The notes beneath the pieces are model-generated. The model worked only from the letters and a program-made list of their open reading frames with translations. It ran no database searches and had not been told where the DNA came from. Below are positions 16,492 to 25,866 of a stretch of 64,000 nt of DNA, piece by piece. Origin of the DNA: Enterobacter wuhouensis (GTDB lineage Bacteria; Pseudomonadota; Gammaproteobacteria; Enterobacterales; Enterobacteriaceae); NCBI RefSeq assembly GCF_004331265.1, contig NZ_SJOO01000008.1, positions 1 through 64,000 of the forward strand. Reading direction: 5' to 3'. The position numbers and the translations under genes were made by a program. Numbering within the stretch: the first letter of the stretch is position 1; each line of letters begins with the position of its first letter.

Positions 16492-18297
16492 TTAACGCCG
16501 CTCGGCCGGCAGTTTTGCAGCTTTATTCACGTCATACCACCAGGTATCAAAGCCCAGCGTATAGACGGGGCGCACGGCGGGCTGTGAGAACTTATCCCAG
16601 CGGGCAACGCGATCTTCGCCCATATACCACATTGGCAGCATGTAATAGTTCCAGGTTAAGACCCTGTCGAGCGCGCGGCCAAGCGGCAGAAGCTTCTCTT
16701 TATCGCCCTGCGCCGCCACGATTTTTGCGATTAGCGCATCGATAACCGGGCTCTTGACGCCCGGCGCGTTGTAGGAAGAGTCGATATAGCTGGATGCCCA
16801 GGAGATTTGCAGGTCTGAACTTGGCCACGGCTGTGCCTGCCACAGGCGCTGCATCATATCGTAGTCGCGGCTGCGCATGCGGTTGGTGATTTGCGCGTTA
16901 TCCACCTGGCGGATGTTCATGGTAATCCCCAGGCGGTCAAGATTTTGTTTAAACGGCAGCACCCACTGATTATTGGCACCCGACGAGACCAGCAGTTCAA
17001 AACTGAGCGGCTTGCCGGTTTGAGCATTGACCCGTTTCTGATTTTTTAGCACCCAGCCCGCCTCGTCCAGAAGGGCGCTGGCTTTGAGAAGATTTGCGCG
17101 ATCGAAGCCGTTACCGTCAGATTTCGGTGGTGCAAACACGCTGGTGAATACCTCGGGCGGGAGTTCTGCTTTAAAGGGCGCCAGCAGAACCAGTTCATCA
17201 GCGTTCGGATAATGGCGGGCGGCGTATTCCGTATTCTGGAAATAGCTGTTCGCCCGACTGTAGGCACCGTAAAACAGCGCTTTATTCATCCATTCGAAAT
17301 CAAACGCCAGGGCGATCGCCTCGCGCACTTTACGATCGGAAAATACCGGGCGCTGAACGTTAAACGCCAGCCATCGCGTGTCCTGAGCCGATTCGTTTTT
17401 CTGTTCATCCTTGACGATGTAACCCTTCGCGAAGTTTTTGCCAATATAGCGCGTCGCCCAGTTTTTGGCGCTGCTCTCAACCCGCAAATCGAAAGCGCCG
17501 GCTTTAAACGCCTCAAAGGCGACGTTATCGTCGAGGTAGTAATCATAGCGAAGGGTGTCGAAGTTCCAGCGACCACGGTTTACCGGCAGGTTGGCTGCCC
17601 AGTAATCCTTAACGCGGGAATAGACGACGTACTGCCCCATACGCCAGTCGGTGATGCGGTACGGGCCGCCCGACAGCGGCGGTATGGAGAGCGGGTCGCT
17701 CAGCTTGTGATTTTTCCAGAACGACTCCGGCATCACGGGGAGCGAGAACAGGCTCAGCATATCTTCTTTGTTCGGCTTGCTCAGCTCGATGCGTACGGTG
17801 AGCGGGGCAATGGCTTTTACCGTTGCGCCTTTATACACCAGACGGAACTGGGGGACGCCTTCCGTCATAAACTTATGGAACGTGAAGGCCACGTCGCTGG
17901 CTTTCACCGGGGTGCCATCATGAAAACGCGCCAGCGGGTTAATCGAAACCTCAGCCCAGGCAAAGTTATCGGCATAACGGACGTTATCGGCGACCAGGGG
18001 ATAGTAGCTGCCGGGCTCATCATCTGAGGTGACAAAAAGGGTGTCGTAAAGAGATTCAGTCCGTGCCGCCGCTACGCCGCGCAGGGCGTAGCGGTTGAAG
18101 TTGTCGAAGGTGCCGGTGGCGGAAAGCGTCACCTGTCCGCCTTTGGGAGCGGCAGGATTGACGTAGTCGAAGTGCGTAAAGTTGACCTCGTACTTGGGTT
18201 CGCCAATCACGGCGAACGCGGTGCTTTCTTTGATGGTTTGCGCCTGGCTGGACAGACTGGTTAATGCCAACAGCAACACTATGAAGCGCATAAGCAT
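16492..18297 (-). CDS. yejA: Periplasmic peptide-binding protein YejA
   Basis: Encodes 601 residues with a signal peptide of about 19 residues (MLMRFIVLLLALTSLSSQAQ). The mature part is a family-5 extracellular solute-binding protein (DppA/OppA type). It delivers oligopeptides, and in E. coli microcin C, to YejBEF. It is first in the operon. The start could instead be the Met at codon 3; the ribosome site GGGAG is slightly distant from the first ATG. Confidence 0.94.
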   Translation of the reverse strand: MLMRFIVLLLALTSLSSQAQTIKESTAFAVIGEPKYEVNFTHFDYVNPAAPKGGQVTLSATGTFDNFNRYALRGVAAARTESLYDTLFVTSDDEPGSYYPLVADNVRYADNFAWAEVSINPLARFHDGTPVKASDVAFTFHKFMTEGVPQFRLVYKGATVKAIAPLTVRIELSKPNKEDMLSLFSLPVMPESFWKNHKLSDPLSIPPLSGGPYRITDWRMGQYVVYSRVKDYWAANLPVNRGRWNFDTLRYDYYLDDNVAFEAFKAGAFDLRVESSAKNWATRYIGKNFAKGYIVKDEQKNESAQDTRWLAFNVQRPVFSDRKVREAIALAFDFEWMNKALFYGAYSRANSYFQNTEYAARHYPNADELVLLAPFKAELPPEVFTSVFAPPKSDGNGFDRANLLKASALLDEAGWVLKNQKRVNAQTGKPLSFELLVSSGANNQWVLPFKQNLDRLGITMNIRQVDNAQITNRMRSRDYDMMQRLWQAQPWPSSDLQISWASSYIDSSYNAPGVKSPVIDALIAKIVAAQGDKEKLLPLGRALDRVLTWNYYMLPMWYMGEDRVARWDKFSQPAVRPVYTLGFDTWWYDVNKAAKLPAERR

Positions 18298-18361
18298 CTT
18301 GCGGCGTCTCCCTCGTTCTCAATTAAGCTGAATAATAAGTGACGTCGCAAGCATTGTGAAA

Positions 18362-19918
18362 TTATTCACCTGCGGGCGGCAAATCAGGCTTCCAGATCCT
18401 GAACTGCTCAAGCGGCATCGGGCGGCTAATCCAGTAGCCCTGCAGGAAATTGACGCCATGCTCGCGCAGCCAGGCCGCCTGCTCGGGCGTTTCTACGCCT
18501 TCCGCCACGGTCAGCATGTTGAGTCGTCTCGCCAGGGTCAGTACCGCGTCGAGCACCGGCGAGGTGACGGTTTCTGTACCAATCGCGTTGACAAACCCCC
18601 GGTCGATTTTGAGGTAGTCCATCGTGAAGCGCTCCAGGTAAATCAGCGCGCTATGTCCGGTGCCAAAATCATCAATCGCTATCTCAAAGCCTTCGTTATG
18701 CAGCCATTCGAACAGGTTATTGGCTTCGTGATGGTTAAGCATATCGCGCTCGGTGATTTCCAGCACGATCTGGAAATGATCGGGCGGTAACAGAGACTTG
18801 AAGGTGCGCATATCGTCTTTAAAACTTTCTGAATGCAGGTGCCCCGGGGCAATATTGATGCCCATTTTGGCTCCCGGCGGTAACACGCCTTCAAGCACCG
18901 GTGCATCGGCAATTATGAGGTCAAAAAGATGCAGCGTTAACGGGACAATCAGCTTTTGCGCTTCGGCAAAATTGATAAAAGCATCGGGGGGAATTTCACC
19001 CATCGTAGGGTGTTTCCAGCGCATCAGCACTTCAAGTCCGGTCATCCTGAGCGTGGTGGCATCGACAACGGGCTGATACACCACGTAAAACTGACCTCGC
19101 TTGATCGCGCTTAAAATTTCTTTGCCCGGATTTTGACGAATGGTGAGGATATAAAAATTGAGCGAACCGGCGGCAATACCGCACACCAGGCCGAAGAACA
19201 GGGCGTAGAGTATTTCATCGCTTGTCCACGCATCGGCATAGAGGTTAATGGTCAGCGGGACATCTTTCAGCGTGGCCGTGCGAGCGGGCACTTCATGCAG
19301 GTCGTTCGCGCCGATCAGGTTGCTCGACATGGTCGATAGCGCATGGTCGCCAATGATGATGGCAATGCCCGCAAAATCGTCCTGGCGCGCGGTGTAGAGC
19401 AGATAGGGGGTCAGGTTGAGATTTACCGAGGTAAAGACGCCCCCCTCCTTTACCAGCGGATTACGGTACCAGATGGCGATGGCCGGCTTGTTGGGCAGCA
19501 TTGGCGTACCGGGCAGCAGCACCATGTCGATCGGCTTGTTAATGTGAAGCTCGGGAATAAGCTCCTCAATCGGGGCATTCATCGGGCCGGTGGCGGATGA
19601 GCAAAAGGCCATTTTGTCCCTGACCAGCAGGAAGGCGCGCACGTTGAGGCTGAAGGCGGCGCGCGAGGTCAGTTCGGCGTTGACGTCATGACAATTGCTG
19701 AGGGTCAGCGGCTGGAGGATATCGATAGAGGTTTTCAGCTCGTCGAAATAGCTCTGCATGTAGATGTTCACGTCTTTTATCAGGGTGTCGTACCTGACTT
19801 CTCGCTTGTGGTAACTCCAAAAAAACTGTAGCGAGCCCAGGAGCAGGGCGACAAAAAGTCCTGAAAGAATGCTGATGAGCAGGATCTTGCGATTGCTGGA
19901 GAAGTAGCGGGTGAACAT
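18362..19918 (-). CDS. pdeN: Membrane cyclic-di-GMP phosphodiesterase (CSS-EAL), Rtn/PdeN
   Basis: Encodes 518 residues, as in E. coli Rtn. Two membrane segments (near residues 11-33 and 233-255) bracket a periplasmic CSS domain, with the CSS triad at CSSATG near residue 106. The C-terminal EAL domain has EVLMRW at the signature, then ITERD, IDDFGTGHSALIYL and DYLKIDRGFV, so the catalytic residues look intact. Such enzymes hydrolyse c-di-GMP to pGpG and are switched on by periplasmic reduction of a cysteine pair. It stands alone between yejA and mepS, in the E. coli order. Confidence 0.93.
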   Translation of the reverse strand: MFTRYFSSNRKILLISILSGLFVALLLGSLQFFWSYHKREVRYDTLIKDVNIYMQSYFDELKTSIDILQPLTLSNCHDVNAELTSRAAFSLNVRAFLLVRDKMAFCSSATGPMNAPIEELIPELHINKPIDMVLLPGTPMLPNKPAIAIWYRNPLVKEGGVFTSVNLNLTPYLLYTARQDDFAGIAIIIGDHALSTMSSNLIGANDLHEVPARTATLKDVPLTINLYADAWTSDEILYALFFGLVCGIAAGSLNFYILTIRQNPGKEILSAIKRGQFYVVYQPVVDATTLRMTGLEVLMRWKHPTMGEIPPDAFINFAEAQKLIVPLTLHLFDLIIADAPVLEGVLPPGAKMGINIAPGHLHSESFKDDMRTFKSLLPPDHFQIVLEITERDMLNHHEANNLFEWLHNEGFEIAIDDFGTGHSALIYLERFTMDYLKIDRGFVNAIGTETVTSPVLDAVLTLARRLNMLTVAEGVETPEQAAWLREHGVNFLQGYWISRPMPLEQFRIWKPDLPPAGE

Positions 19919-19966
19919 AGACGTCGTGGTTCCTGAATTGCCGCTTAATATTTACAGTGTAACGGG

Positions 19967-20000
19967 CAAAAAAAAACACCGCCGAAGCAGTGCTTTTTTT
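19967..20000 (-). terminator. Terminator downstream of mepS
   Basis: On the minus strand GCACTGC-TTCG-GCGGTGT is preceded by A and followed by a long T-run. It lies 45 bases after the mepS stop. Confidence 0.88.
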
Positions 20001-20044
20001 ATCGTATCGCCAGCCAAGGGATAACCAACGATACGAACATGATA

Positions 20045-20614
20045 TCAACTGCGGGTCAGTACGCGACGCGCTTCGTTGTAGCGCTTCTTCCAGTACGGTT
20101 CATTCATGCTGGAAATGGTCACACCGCTGCTGGTGGAGGCATGTACAAACTGGTCGTTACCAATATAGATGCCAACATGTCGACCTGTAGAACCCGCTTT
20201 GAACAGGACTAAATCACCTGTGCGCAGTTTGGTACGTGAAATCGACTTGCCCATGACCTGCTGTTCATAGGTTGAACGCGGAAGGTCTAACCCAAATTGC
20301 TCGCGGAAGGTACGCTGTACGAAACCGGAACAATCAATACCTTTTTTCGTGCTGCCGCCCAGGCGATAGCGCACGCCTTTCCAGTCAGCATACTGGTCCA
20401 TAATGCGGGACTTCACGTCCAGATTACGTACCATATTTTCAAATTCATCCTGAGAGGCTTGCAGTGACGAGGAATCTTCTATTCCCACAACACGCGTCTC
20501 AGGATGCATATTCTTAGCGGTGTTCGATGTACTACATGCCGAAAGCAGAACCGCAACTGCTATCGCCGGGATCCCCCGCAAGATATATCTCAAAATCGGT
20601 TGAGATTTGACCAT
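20045..20614 (-). CDS. mepS: Murein DD-endopeptidase MepS (Spr), lipoprotein
   Basis: Encodes 189 residues. The N-terminal signal ends in lipobox LSAC, with lipidated Cys27. The NlpC/P60 domain has catalytic Cys95 in IDCSGF and histidines in RHVGIY and VHAST. MepS cuts D-Ala-mDAP crosslinks so that new peptidoglycan can be inserted. In E. coli its amount is set by NlpI-Prc proteolysis. It has its own long AT-rich upstream region and a terminator after it. Confidence 0.96.
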   Translation of the reverse strand: MVKSQPILRYILRGIPAIAVAVLLSACSTSNTAKNMHPETRVVGIEDSSSLQASQDEFENMVRNLDVKSRIMDQYADWKGVRYRLGGSTKKGIDCSGFVQRTFREQFGLDLPRSTYEQQVMGKSISRTKLRTGDLVLFKAGSTGRHVGIYIGNDQFVHASTSSGVTISSMNEPYWKKRYNEARRVLTRS

Positions 20615-21030
20615 TTTATGTATTTTCCCTTGAAGTCCTTAACGATAAATATCGTTATAAAAATGCCAACCGTGACGAGACTAATTATCTGTTCACAATG
20701 AGACAATTCTTTCTGGTCAGATTTGTGGCGCAGCGCACAAATTTATTCACCACGAAAATAACTCTCTCAGTGGGGCAAAACGAGTTCGAGATTAACCGAT
20801 TGCGTAGGTCATTGCGAGTAAAAATAACCATTTTTTTATAAGAAATTGTGATACAGAAAGTGAATTTGCGGGATTGCCTGAAATAGCAGCAGATCTGAGT
20901 GCAAATCGCGCAATGCATTCATTTATATCGTGAATAGTATGACAAGAGGATGACAGGGAGAGGGGAAAATGAATGAAAATCCATCAGAGATCGAAAACGA
21001 TCTCTGATGGATTGTGTTAATTCAGGTTGT
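20615..21030. other. Non-coding gap between mepS and lpxT
   Basis: Of these 416 bases, the part next to mepS is AT-rich and must contain its promoter, and the far end holds the lpxT terminator-like hairpin at 20980-21011. A 77-codon minus frame at 20685-20918 lacks a ribosome site and recognisable similarity, so no gene is called. Confidence 0.5.
20980..21011 (-). terminator. Hairpin/terminator downstream of lpxT
   Basis: A perfect 14-bp inverted repeat (TCCATCAGAGATCG/CGATCTCTGATGGA) with an AAAA loop. On the minus strand it is followed by TTTTCATTCATTTT, a modest U-tract, 19 bases after the lpxT stop. Confidence 0.65.
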
Positions 21031-21744
21031 TTATTTGTTTCTAATTTGTTGCGTTTTGCCGGGTAAATAGCGATCGAAAAGGGCAATTAACCGATCGCTG
21101 AGCGGGGTCATCAGAACCCAGGGCGCACCAATCAGCACCGCTGTGAGCGAGCCGACAACAATATCCGTCAGCCAGTGGGCGCCAATCATGACGCGCGGAA
21201 ACGCGAATACCACCACAATCAGCAGGGCGACGGCAAAGGCTTTTTTGCCGAAATAGCGCAGCATGAACGCGGAGAATATAAGCAACATCATTCCGTGGTC
21301 GCCCGGGAAACTGTCTTTAGAGGCATCTTTGGTTGGAATATGCAGCAGTTCACTCACGCGGTGAATATTCGGGAAATAGAGCGACGGGCTGGCACGTTTT
21401 ACCGGCATCAGATGCTGCGCCAGCTGGTTAATCACCACTGCGGCAAGCAGCATCACCAGGCCGATAATCATAATGCGACGACGCCCGGTTTTGTCTTCCT
21501 TCAGCCAGAAAGAGAGCATCAGGCAGCCCATAGCCAGCAGTGAAAAGCCGTCAAACGCGCGGTTGTTGGTGATAGCAACCAGCCACAGGAAGGCTTCACT
21601 CTTCACCAGCTCCTGGTTGAAGAAATGAAAGAGGGTGGAATCCAGCGGAAACCAGAAGCCGTGATTCGCCGGGAGATACCAGGAGAAAAACAGCGCCAGG
21701 CCGGCGGCATTCAGTAGCAATATCAAGGGAAATCGAGTTTTCAT
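21031..21744 (-). CDS. lpxT: Lipid A 1-diphosphate synthase LpxT
   Basis: Encodes 237 residues, the E. coli length, from the ATG at 21744; an ATG four codons earlier (21756) is possible but would exceed the family length. It has about six membrane segments and the PAP2 phosphatase motifs KRASPSLYF, SFPGDHG and RVMIGAHWLTD. LpxT moves the distal phosphate of undecaprenyl pyrophosphate to lipid A position 1, facing the periplasm. It lies 34 bases downstream of yeiR, probably in one unit. Confidence 0.93.
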   Translation of the reverse strand: MKTRFPLILLLNAAGLALFFSWYLPANHGFWFPLDSTLFHFFNQELVKSEAFLWLVAITNNRAFDGFSLLAMGCLMLSFWLKEDKTGRRRIMIIGLVMLLAAVVINQLAQHLMPVKRASPSLYFPNIHRVSELLHIPTKDASKDSFPGDHGMMLLIFSAFMLRYFGKKAFAVALLIVVVFAFPRVMIGAHWLTDIVVGSLTAVLIGAPWVLMTPLSDRLIALFDRYLPGKTQQIRNK

Positions 21745-21777
21745 AACATTCAGCATACAATTAAATCAGGGGCAACG

Positions 21778-22764
21778 TTAGCCGCCCGAACTTAAACGAA
21801 GCTTCAACAGGCTGGACTGCAGTGCGTTCCAGTCGGCGTTAACCGCACTAATTAACTCTATTCTGCTGTCCGGCGGGGCAACGTTTTGCGTTTCGATAAA
21901 GAAATCGCTTCCCTGACGATTAATCCGCACCAGTCCGTCCGGAGTGCGCATGATCCCTTTCACGCGATCGACCGGGGCGAGTCTGGCCCACTCAAGAATG
22001 CCGATCGTGTCGAAAACGGTATCAGCGTCAAAAATCCATCCGCAGGCCTGATATCCCTGACCGCTGTTCAAATTGCGACGCCAGCGCTGGTGTTCCGGCA
22101 GGCTCAGCGCGGCCAGACCTTGTTTCGCCGGATGGCTATGCGAATGTTCCGCGCTTGCAGGAAGTTCGGCCAAATTGCGACGAGGGAGATCGAGCAGGGC
22201 AACGTCAATATTCCCCTGCGTGGCTTCAATACGCTGACGATCGCCACCGAAGTGCTGCCACCAGGCCTCCAGTGCCGCACGGCTTTCAGCCGTGGCGCGG
22301 TCGGCTTTATTTGCCACGATGATGTCTGCCGAGGCGAGCTGGTCGCGGAAGTTCTCGTTAGCCACGGCCTTTTCATCCAGCAGCTGGCGCGGATCGACAA
22401 CACACAGCGTGGCGCACAGGTCGATCCACGGTTCGTAAACCGGCGCGGTCAATAAATCGAGTATTTGTTTCGGGTGTCCAAGGCCGGTAGGCTCAATCAG
22501 CAGGCGGTCTGGCTTCCCCTGGCGCAGCAGCGTATTCAGGCCAACCTGCATGGGCAGGCCATTCACGCAGCACATGCAGCCGCCCGGGATCTCCTTAATC
22601 ATCGCGCCGCTGTCGGACAACAGCGCGCCATCGATACCCACCTCGCCGAATTCATTGACCAGCACGGCCCATTTTTCCGCCGGGTTTTTATTTGCCAGCA
22701 GGTGCAGAATTGAGGTGGTTTTACCGCTGCCGAGAAAACCGGTGATGAGGTTGGTTTTGGTCAC
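21778..22764 (-). CDS. yeiR: COG0523 zinc-binding GTPase YeiR
   Basis: Encodes 328 residues, as in E. coli YeiR. Walker A GSGKTTS is at residues 12-18, the metal motif GGCMCC at residues 61-66 and NKAD for guanine recognition near residue 155. A histidine-rich segment (EHSHSHP) lies before the CobW C-terminal domain. YeiR binds zinc and hydrolyses GTP and is thought to be a metal chaperone; the client protein is not established. No Zur box was recognised upstream. Confidence 0.94.
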   Translation of the reverse strand: MTKTNLITGFLGSGKTTSILHLLANKNPAEKWAVLVNEFGEVGIDGALLSDSGAMIKEIPGGCMCCVNGLPMQVGLNTLLRQGKPDRLLIEPTGLGHPKQILDLLTAPVYEPWIDLCATLCVVDPRQLLDEKAVANENFRDQLASADIIVANKADRATAESRAALEAWWQHFGGDRQRIEATQGNIDVALLDLPRRNLAELPASAEHSHSHPAKQGLAALSLPEHQRWRRNLNSGQGYQACGWIFDADTVFDTIGILEWARLAPVDRVKGIMRTPDGLVRINRQGSDFFIETQNVAPPDSRIELISAVNADWNALQSSLLKLRLSSGG

Positions 22765-22887
22765 ATGCGCTCCGGGAGATAATTGTGATGCTGTAACAAT
22801 TATCCATCATCCTGACGAAAAAAGAGCGTATTGAGAAGAGGAGGGGCGAACGAAGACCTTTTCCGTTCGCCTTAACCGCAATAATCG

Positions 22888-24354
22888 CTAAATATTTAAC
22901 GTTTCAATAACAGCCTGACGCGCGCCGTGACGGACGATACGCTGGTATGCCTGATTCACCGCCTCCACAAAGCGGCCGTTTTGCACAAGATCCTGACCAA
23001 ACACTTCACTCAGCTCCAGCAGGGCGTTAACGCGATCGGCGTCACCGCTGGCGTCAACGATAGCGCGGATCTTACCGCTAAGCGGGTCGCGAACATCAAT
23101 GTCGTTACCGCGATCGTCCGTACCGCTTACGTAGCGTATCCAGCCCGCGACGCCCAGCGCCAGCAGGGGCCACGGGCTTTGCCGCTCAAGATGCACGCGA
23201 ATGCCGTCCAGCATTCGCTGGGGCAGCTTCTGGCTGCCGTCCATCGCAATTTGCCAGGTGCGGTGCTGCAGCGCCGGGTTGGCAAAACGCTCAATCAGGC
23301 TGTCGGCATAGGCCGTGAGATCCACATCGGTAATGCGCAGGGTGGGAGCCTGTTCGTTAAGCATCAAGCGTCGCGCGGCGTCGCGGAAACAGGCGTCCTC
23401 CATGCATTCATTAATATGCGCGTAGCCAGCAAGGTAACCCAGGTAAGCGAGGAAGGAGTGGCTGCCGTTGAGCATTCGCAGCTTCATCTGTTCCCAGGGC
23501 AGGACGTCCTTCACCATTTGCACGCCAGCGACTTCCCATTCCGGGCGCCCGGCAACGAAGTTGTCCTCCACGACCCACTGAATGAAGGGTTCGCAGCTGA
23601 TGGCGCACGGATCTTCAACGCCAAGCTCCTGCGTGATTTCTGCAAGCGAGGCGTCCGTTGCCGCAGGCACAATTCTGTCAACCATCGTTCCCGGGAAACT
23701 CACCTGCTCTTTAATCCACTCCGCCAGCGCGGCAGAGCGTTTCTGCGCCATGCCGAGCACGGCGTTTTTCACCACGTGGCCGTTGTCGGGAATATTGTCG
23801 CAGGAGAGCACGGTGAAGGCCGGCAGGCCGCGCTCGCGACGGCGGTGGAGTGCTTCAACCAGGATCCCCGGCGCGGAGTGCGGCTCGGACGGATGTTCCA
23901 GGTCGTGAATAATGCGCGCGTTTTGCATGTCCAGCCTGCCGGTCGCAGGGTCGATGCAATAGCCTTTTTCGGTAATGGTGAGTGAGACAATCGCCACCTG
24001 CGGTTCGCAAAATTTCTCAATGATGGCGGCAAGCGAGTCGAGTTTTGCATTCAGGCATTCACGTACGGCACCGACAATAATGGGATGATTACCCTCCGCG
24101 CCTTTTTCCAGCACGGTAAACAGATGATCCTGCGCGCGCAGCTGGCTCATCAGCACGTCGCCGCTGAAGAGGCTAATCTCACAAATACCCCAGTCGCCTC
24201 CGTTTGCATTCAACACCCGGTCCGTTAACAACGCCTGGTGCGCGCGGTGAAAAGCCCCGAAGCCGAAGTGGACGATGCGGGAGCGCAGCTGGCTGCGGTC
24301 ATAGCGAGGCTGCTGAACGTGCGCAGGAAGCGTTATAGAGGCAATTGTCTTCAT
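22888..24354 (-). CDS. yeiQ: Mannitol dehydrogenase-family oxidoreductase YeiQ (fructuronate/mannonate type)
   Basis: Encodes 488 residues, the E. coli YeiQ length, from the ATG at 24354. It belongs to the long-chain polyol dehydrogenases: an N-terminal Rossmann segment (RIVHFGFGAFHRAHQA), and the C-terminal catalytic region with KLRMLNGSHSFLAYLGYLAG carrying the conserved Lys and Asn-X-X-His. Relatives UxuB and YeiQ reduce D-fructuronate to D-mannonate with NADH. It is divergent from uxuA, whose product dehydrates mannonate, and they share an intergenic region with a UxuR/ExuR-like operator. That context supports a role in hexuronate degradation. Confidence 0.9.
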   Translation of the reverse strand: MKTIASITLPAHVQQPRYDRSQLRSRIVHFGFGAFHRAHQALLTDRVLNANGGDWGICEISLFSGDVLMSQLRAQDHLFTVLEKGAEGNHPIIVGAVRECLNAKLDSLAAIIEKFCEPQVAIVSLTITEKGYCIDPATGRLDMQNARIIHDLEHPSEPHSAPGILVEALHRRRERGLPAFTVLSCDNIPDNGHVVKNAVLGMAQKRSAALAEWIKEQVSFPGTMVDRIVPAATDASLAEITQELGVEDPCAISCEPFIQWVVEDNFVAGRPEWEVAGVQMVKDVLPWEQMKLRMLNGSHSFLAYLGYLAGYAHINECMEDACFRDAARRLMLNEQAPTLRITDVDLTAYADSLIERFANPALQHRTWQIAMDGSQKLPQRMLDGIRVHLERQSPWPLLALGVAGWIRYVSGTDDRGNDIDVRDPLSGKIRAIVDASGDADRVNALLELSEVFGQDLVQNGRFVEAVNQAYQRIVRHGARQAVIETLNI

Positions 24355-24527
24355 TAAATACACACCTGATTAACCATTAATTAACAATGGCAGTGTAAAG
24401 TTATATGACAACAAATTGAATTGGTAAGCCGTAAATATCGCTGTTCTGTGAGTTTGATCAATCAATGCGTGGCGGTGAGTTGACCCTTACGGTTAAACAT
24501 GTATGGTAGTCGTCATTGCATTAACAC

Positions 24528-24545
24528 ATATTGGTATAACAACTT
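24528..24545 (+). promoter_or_regulatory. UxuR/ExuR-like operator upstream of uxuA
   Basis: ATATTGGTATAACAACTT agrees at 15 of 18 positions with the hexuronate repressor consensus AAATTGGTATACCAATTT. It lies 14 bases before the uxuA ATG, in the shared yeiQ-uxuA region. A half-like site AATTGGTAAGCC lies at 24419-24430, nearer yeiQ. Confidence 0.7.
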
Positions 24546-24559
24546 GAGAGGGTGGGGCA

Positions 24560-25750
24560 ATGGAACAAACCTGGCGTTGGTACGGGCCGAACGATCCGGT
24601 TTCTCTTGATGATGTGCGTCAGGCTGGCGCAACGGGCGTCGTAACGGCACTGCATCACATTCCTAATGGTCAGGTGTGGCCAATAGACGAAATTCAAAAG
24701 CGTCAGGCGGTACTGGCGGAAAAAGGGTTAACCTGGTCTGTCGTGGAGAGCATTCCCGTTCACGAAGACATTAAAACCCATTCAGGCGACTGCCAGACCT
24801 GGATTGCCAACTATCAGCAGAGCATTCGGAACCTGGCGGCCTGCGGCATTGATACCGTTTGCTATAACTTTATGCCTATTCTGGACTGGACGCGAACCGA
24901 TCTTGAGTACCAGATGGCGGATGGCTCCAAAGCGCTGCGTTTCGATCAGATTGCCTTTGCAGCCTTTGAGCTGCACATTCTGAAGCGCCCGGGTGCTGAA
25001 GCGGATTATACCGCAGAAGAGCAGGAGCAGGCGCTCGCGTGGTTCCACGCGGCAAGTGAAGCGGATGTCGAAAAGCTGACCCGCAATATCATCGCCGGGC
25101 TGCCGGGCGCAGAAGAAGGCTACACCCTGGACCAGTTCCGCGCGCGTCTGGCGGAATACGGAGATATCGATAAAAACCAGCTGCGTGAAAACATGGCTCA
25201 CTTCCTGCGCGCTATCGTGCCGGTTGCGGAAGAAGCGGGCGTGCGGCTGGCCGTGCATCCGGACGATCCTCCGCGTCCAATCCTCGGCCTGCCGCGTATT
25301 GTTTCTACTATTGAAGATATGCAGTGGCTGAAAGAGACGGTGGATAGCATCTATAACGGCTTCACGATGTGCACGGGCTCATACGGGGTACGCGCGGATA
25401 ACGACCTGGTGCGGATGATTGAAACCTTTGGCGATCGCATTCACTTTACGCACCTGCGTGCGACCTGCCGCGAAGATAACCCGAAAACCTTCCACGAGGC
25501 GGCGCACCTGGGCGGCGATGTGAACATGGTTGCGGTGGTGGATGCCATTCTGGCGGAAGAGGTGCGTCGTAAGCAGGCGGGCGACGTGCGTCCTATCCCG
25601 TTCCGTCCGGATCACGGGCACCAGATGCTCGACGATCTTCGCAAGAAAACTAACCCTGGCTATTCGGCGATTGGCCGCCTGAAAGGGATGGCTGAAGTGC
25701 GCGGCGTTGAGCTGACGCTGAAGATGCTGAAGTATCCGGAGCTTCTGTAA
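24560..25750 (+). CDS. uxuA: D-mannonate dehydratase UxuA
   Basis: Encodes 396 residues, close to E. coli UxuA (394). It begins [21 protein letters not shown] and includes family blocks such as [29 protein letters not shown] and FRPDHGHQ, holding the metal-binding His, Asp and Cys residues. It converts D-mannonate to 2-keto-3-deoxygluconate. In E. coli uxuA is in an operon with uxuB at another locus; here it pairs head-to-head with yeiQ, giving both steps from fructuronate. A REP element and terminator follow. Confidence 0.95.
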   Translation: MEQTWRWYGPNDPVSLDDVRQAGATGVVTALHHIPNGQVWPIDEIQKRQAVLAEKGLTWSVVESIPVHEDIKTHSGDCQTWIANYQQSIRNLAACGIDTVCYNFMPILDWTRTDLEYQMADGSKALRFDQIAFAAFELHILKRPGAEADYTAEEQEQALAWFHAASEADVEKLTRNIIAGLPGAEEGYTLDQFRARLAEYGDIDKNQLRENMAHFLRAIVPVAEEAGVRLAVHPDDPPRPILGLPRIVSTIEDMQWLKETVDSIYNGFTMCTGSYGVRADNDLVRMIETFGDRIHFTHLRATCREDNPKTFHEAAHLGGDVNMVAVVDAILAEEVRRKQAGDVRPIPFRPDHGHQMLDDLRKKTNPGYSAIGRLKGMAEVRGVELTLKMLKYPELL

Positions 25751-25756
25751 GCTCTG

Positions 25757-25787
25757 TTGCCCGGTGCTGCGCTTACCGGGCCTACAA
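25757..25787 (+). repeat. REP-type palindrome, first unit
   Basis: GCCCGGTGCTGCGCTTACCGGGC followed by CTACAA is the classic enterobacterial REP unit form. It lies 7 bases after the uxuA stop and pairs with an oppositely oriented unit at 25824-25858 to make a BIME. Confidence 0.8.
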
Positions 25788-25792
25788 TAAAA

Positions 25793-25816
25793 AACCGGCC
25801 TGAGAGCCGGTTTTTG
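25793..25816. terminator. Terminator between uxuA and yeiP
   Basis: AACCGGC and GCCGGTT pair around CTGAGA, with A-run before and T-run after. It is bidirectional and serves convergent uxuA and yeiP. Confidence 0.88.
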
Positions 25817-25823
25817 TGTTTTT

Positions 25824-25858
25824 GTAGGTCGGGTAAGGCGAAGCCGCCACCCGACAAA
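25824..25858 (-). repeat. REP-type palindrome, second unit
   Basis: GTAGGTCGGGTAAGGCGAAG followed by CCGCCACCCGAC is a REP unit in the opposite orientation to the one at 25757. The terminator lies between the two units. Confidence 0.8.
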
Positions 25859-25866
25859 TGCCGCAA

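Noticed and set aside
20685..20918. 77-codon minus-strand frame upstream of mepS
   Set aside because: No ribosome site, no recognisable similarity, and it lies in the AT-rich mepS control region.
22927..23985. 352-codon plus-strand open frame
   Set aside because: Antisense to yeiQ, which is complete and conserved. No start signal.
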